Assembly (NCBI GenBank): GCA_025462885.1 | Contig: JAOAPN010000002.1 | Location: forward strand, 1 to 64,000 | Source: Acidobacteriaceae bacterium | GTDB taxonomy: Bacteria; Acidobacteriota; Terriglobia; Terriglobales; Acidobacteriaceae | Length of the DNA: 64,000 bases | Direction: 5' to 3' | In this document: in pieces, positions 61,901-64,000 of the stretch | Layout: every line of letters starts with the position of its first letter | How positions within the stretch are numbered: the stretch's first letter is position 1 | The notes under the pieces: generated by a model | What the model saw: only the letters and a program-made list of their open reading frames with translations | Told to the model about the DNA's origin: nothing | Databases searched by the model: none | Program-made: the position numbers and the translations under genes

Positions 61901-62377
61901 ATGAGCATCGGAACGAGTATCCAGACGGACATTATTACGGCGATGAAGGCGAAAGATGAGCACAGGCTGACTACGCTGCGGATGGTGAAATCCGCGTTGA
62001 AGAATAAGGAGATCGACAAGCGCGAGCCGTTGACGGATGCCGAGGAGCAGCAGATTCTGACCACGCTGATCAAGCAGCGCCGGGAGTCAGTGGAGTCGTT
62101 CACCAAGGGCGACCGGCCGGAACTCGCAGCGAAGGAGCAGGTCGAGATCGGAATGATCGAGGGCTATCTGCCCAAGGCCGCCGGGGAAGAAGAGATTCGC
62201 AAGATCGTGATGGGAGCCATCGAGCACCTGACGAAGGATGCCGGCGGAGTGCGACCGGGTCCGAAGGACATGGGCGTAGCGATGAACGTAGTGAAGCAGT
62301 GGCTGATGGCCGGAGGACTGCGGGCAGATGGAAAGCTGGTCAGTGAGTTGGTGAAGAAAGAACTGAATAACGGATAG
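61901..62377 (+). CDS. GatB/YqeY domain protein
   Basis: ATG 61901 has GAGGG 5 bases upstream. The 158-residue helical protein matches YqeY over its length: IQTDIITAMKAKDEHRLTTLRMVKSALKNKEID, LTTLIKQRRESVESFTKGDRPELAAKEQVEI, EGYLPKA and KDMGVAMNVVKQWL. It shares the C-terminal domain of GatB (encoded at 45746), which binds tRNA. Function outside GatB is uncertain; a tRNA-related or RpoD-adjacent role is seen in other phyla. A dispersed extragenic repeat follows its stop. Confidence 0.94.
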   Translation: MSIGTSIQTDIITAMKAKDEHRLTTLRMVKSALKNKEIDKREPLTDAEEQQILTTLIKQRRESVESFTKGDRPELAAKEQVEIGMIEGYLPKAAGEEEIRKIVMGAIEHLTKDAGGVRPGPKDMGVAMNVVKQWLMAGGLRADGKLVSELVKKELNNG

Positions 62378-62465
62378 CTTTGCTAAAACTTACCGCGTTG
62401 CTTCGACGTGAGCCAACTAGGGCGGATTCTTTGAAGATGTATAGCTGAAGGAGTTGATTGCCAAT

Positions 62466-62555
62466 AGCGCCCTAACGCCGGGCGGGCACCACGGGGCCTT
62501 CGGCAGGACCTTCGTGGGGTATTGGACGCTTCGCGTATGGAAACCTACTTTACAG
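62466..62555. repeat. Dispersed extragenic repeat, copy 2
   Basis: Shares both ends with 5988-6059 and carries about 20 extra bases in the middle (ggggccttcggcaggacc). The termini CCAATA (62461-62466) and TATTGG (62519-62524) can pair. It lies between convergent genes, ending before the minus-strand stop at 62572, as copy 1 does. Confidence 0.7.
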
Positions 62556-62571
62556 CAATAGGGAATCCGCC

Positions 62572-63945
62572 TTAAGGAATGAGCACGAAGTTCTGGATGG
62601 CGATCTTTGAGCCGGCAAGTGCGCGGTCGGAAGATGGCTTGATAACCACGGTAATTTCATCAAAGCGCCTGCCATGTGCCGTTGCAGGCATCTGGAAACG
62701 CAGCGATTCGGGGACGGGTGGGCGGTTAAGTGGGATGTGTCGAAGTTGACTTGAGGGTATCGGAAGACTCCCGAGGAGAATCGATGAGCCGGGCTTTCCA
62801 GAGGTGTCCCTGAGGAGTAGCTCGATGCGGATGAGACCAGGGCGGTCGTCCCCATTGAGAAGATCAATGCGCATGGCACGGCAGCAGTCACCGGAGATCG
62901 AAGTGGAAAGCATCTGATGAGCTTCCATCGCAAGCTCACGACGATCCGTCGAGCTTACGTTGGCTTTGATGGGATCGCCTTGTTGAATACGTGCATCAGG
63001 CTTGGGACGAGTGTCCGATCGTTTGAAGTACCAATAAGCCCCGTCGAAGGGAATGATGACGGGCTTGGGAAGAGCGGCGGAGAAGTCGGTTTGATTAGAA
63101 CGCGTGGGCGGCTCGATGCGTGGGTGAGGCTTTGCAGGGAGAGTGAGGATAACACCTGAATAGGCGGACCCCGATGCGAGTCTTGGGGTGGCCCTGGTGA
63201 CGGGTGCTGGCGTGGCGAGAAAGGAGGCCAGGGAGCGCAGGCCGTACGCTTTTTGAAGGTAAGGCGTGAGTGCAGTCGAGATGAGGAAGAAGACCGCGGC
63301 TGTCTGCAGGAGCGAGAAACGCGAAAATGTGCGGCGGCTCTTTGCGACGCCGCGCACGAACGGATAACGCACCAGGAACAGCAGCACGCTTGCGGAGATG
63401 AGCGCCGCAGCGGCCCAGGGATGGCCAGAGGCGAGAGAGGCCAGCCCTGCCTGCAGTACGACAATCGTGATGCAGTAAGGCAGCAACGTTATCAGCAGCG
63501 GAGGTGTAGATGGCGATTGGAAGAGAACGTGAGCTGTGGGAGCTACGGGTTCTTCATCCTGCGGAAGTTTGCTCCATAGATTGAGGAATGTAACGGCATT
63601 GGCAAAGGCCCAGGGGACGAGGCAGGAGATCCAGAGAGAGCGTTCGGCACTGAGAGTCGTGATCAGCGGCAACCACACGACAGCGGCCCAAATGTGAACA
63701 GCAAGGGTGCCAGCGGAGGGCTCAACATATTCGCGTATCAGTCGCCAGATAGACCACACCGTGACGATGTGAATGCAGACAGCAATGGTGAGATCGAATG
63801 CTGCCCGAAGCAAGAGCTGTTGGAGACTGAGCGTCGGCCTCGACGGAGGTAGAAGAACAATGGAGGCTATGACGCTGGTGGTGACGATGCTGCCGAGCAT
63901 CGGCAGTATAAGGGGAGAAGAAATCTGCTGGGAACGCGTGAACAT
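62572..63945 (-). CDS. Unrecognised multi-pass membrane protein with C-terminal soluble domain
   Basis: ATG 63945 is taken as the start; a TTG ten codons upstream is possible. The 457-residue protein has about seven hydrophobic segments in residues 15-245 (LPMLGSIVTTSVIASIVLLPP, LAVHIWAAVVWLPLITTL, LLITLLPYCITIVVLQAGLASL, FSLLQTAAVFFLISTAL). A Pro/Thr-rich stretch follows, then a beta-rich C-terminal domain of about 200 residues (PVIIPFDGAYWYFKRSDTRP, MRIDLLNGDDRPGLIRIELLL, ITVVIKPSSDRAL). No motif tells its role. Acidobacterial hypothetical proteins of this make-up occur but I do not know a name. Confidence 0.7.
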   Translation of the reverse strand: MFTRSQQISSPLILPMLGSIVTTSVIASIVLLPPSRPTLSLQQLLLRAAFDLTIAVCIHIVTVWSIWRLIREYVEPSAGTLAVHIWAAVVWLPLITTLSAERSLWISCLVPWAFANAVTFLNLWSKLPQDEEPVAPTAHVLFQSPSTPPLLITLLPYCITIVVLQAGLASLASGHPWAAAALISASVLLFLVRYPFVRGVAKSRRTFSRFSLLQTAAVFFLISTALTPYLQKAYGLRSLASFLATPAPVTRATPRLASGSAYSGVILTLPAKPHPRIEPPTRSNQTDFSAALPKPVIIPFDGAYWYFKRSDTRPKPDARIQQGDPIKANVSSTDRRELAMEAHQMLSTSISGDCCRAMRIDLLNGDDRPGLIRIELLLRDTSGKPGSSILLGSLPIPSSQLRHIPLNRPPVPESLRFQMPATAHGRRFDEITVVIKPSSDRALAGSKIAIQNFVLIP

Positions 63946-64000
63946 TCGGCTCACCGCCTGATTGCGACTGTACAAAATCCATCTTCTATCAAGTGAACAG

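Overview
The window reads as a chromosomal segment of a high-GC soil acidobacterium (Acidobacteriota, class Terriglobia, near Granulicella, Edaphobacter or Terriglobus). The signs are a VWFA-related protein of the type common in that group, many secreted carbohydrate-active enzymes with Tat or Sec signals, and short hairpin-rich sequences recurring between genes. The taxon is inferred from gene content; there is no rRNA in the window. About 50 protein genes are called, with no tRNA, rRNA, CRISPR array, prophage or transposase.

Region 1-16 kb: a truncated parallel beta-helix protein; a VWFA-related secreted protein; a Tat-exported GH2 enzyme; a LacI-type repressor divergent from a cellulase-like gene that carries an in-frame amber codon; a PP-loop ATPase overlapping a secreted GH13-like protein that seems to lack its catalytic residues; a GT4 glycosyltransferase; a diguanylate cyclase; a PHP-type protein; and a LOG-family enzyme.

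Region 16-32 kb: an ABC-F ATPase, metallophosphoesterase, orphan OppD-type ATPase, secreted protein with a repeated D-x-D-R-P motif, membrane/spermidine-synthase fusion protein, divergent OYE and SDR genes, ferritin-like protein, galU, poxB and a DUF885 protein. Several long perfect-stem hairpins separate these units.

Region 32-47 kb: mostly sugar metabolism. A probable operon encodes a GH172 (DUF2961) enzyme, an alginate-lyase-family protein and a periplasmic trehalase. Then come mfd, an orphan sugar-binding lipoprotein, a GH27 alpha-galactosidase-like enzyme, a GH18 protein, a formate/nitrite channel and gatB.

Region 47-64 kb: a glyoxalase-fold protein, an unrecognised lipoprotein with a C-terminal membrane anchor, a histone-H1-like protein, a yeast-type cytosine deaminase, DUF2199, an APC permease, an FmdB zinc ribbon, a ParDE-type toxin-antitoxin pair with a very clear operator/promoter, and serA. 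A gene-free region with a strong terminator hairpin follows. After it lie a PLD protein, an MsbA-like ABC exporter, an ATP-grasp/lipoprotein pair resembling E. coli ygiC/ygiB, an alanine-glyoxylate-type aminotransferase, a YqeY protein and an unknown membrane protein.

The observations most worth following are the amber-interrupted cellulase, the degenerate GH13 protein, the D-x-D-R-P repeat protein, the related extragenic elements at two convergent gene ends, and the ATP-grasp/lipoprotein/ABC/PLD envelope cluster. Nothing here can be declared a new system from sequence reading alone.
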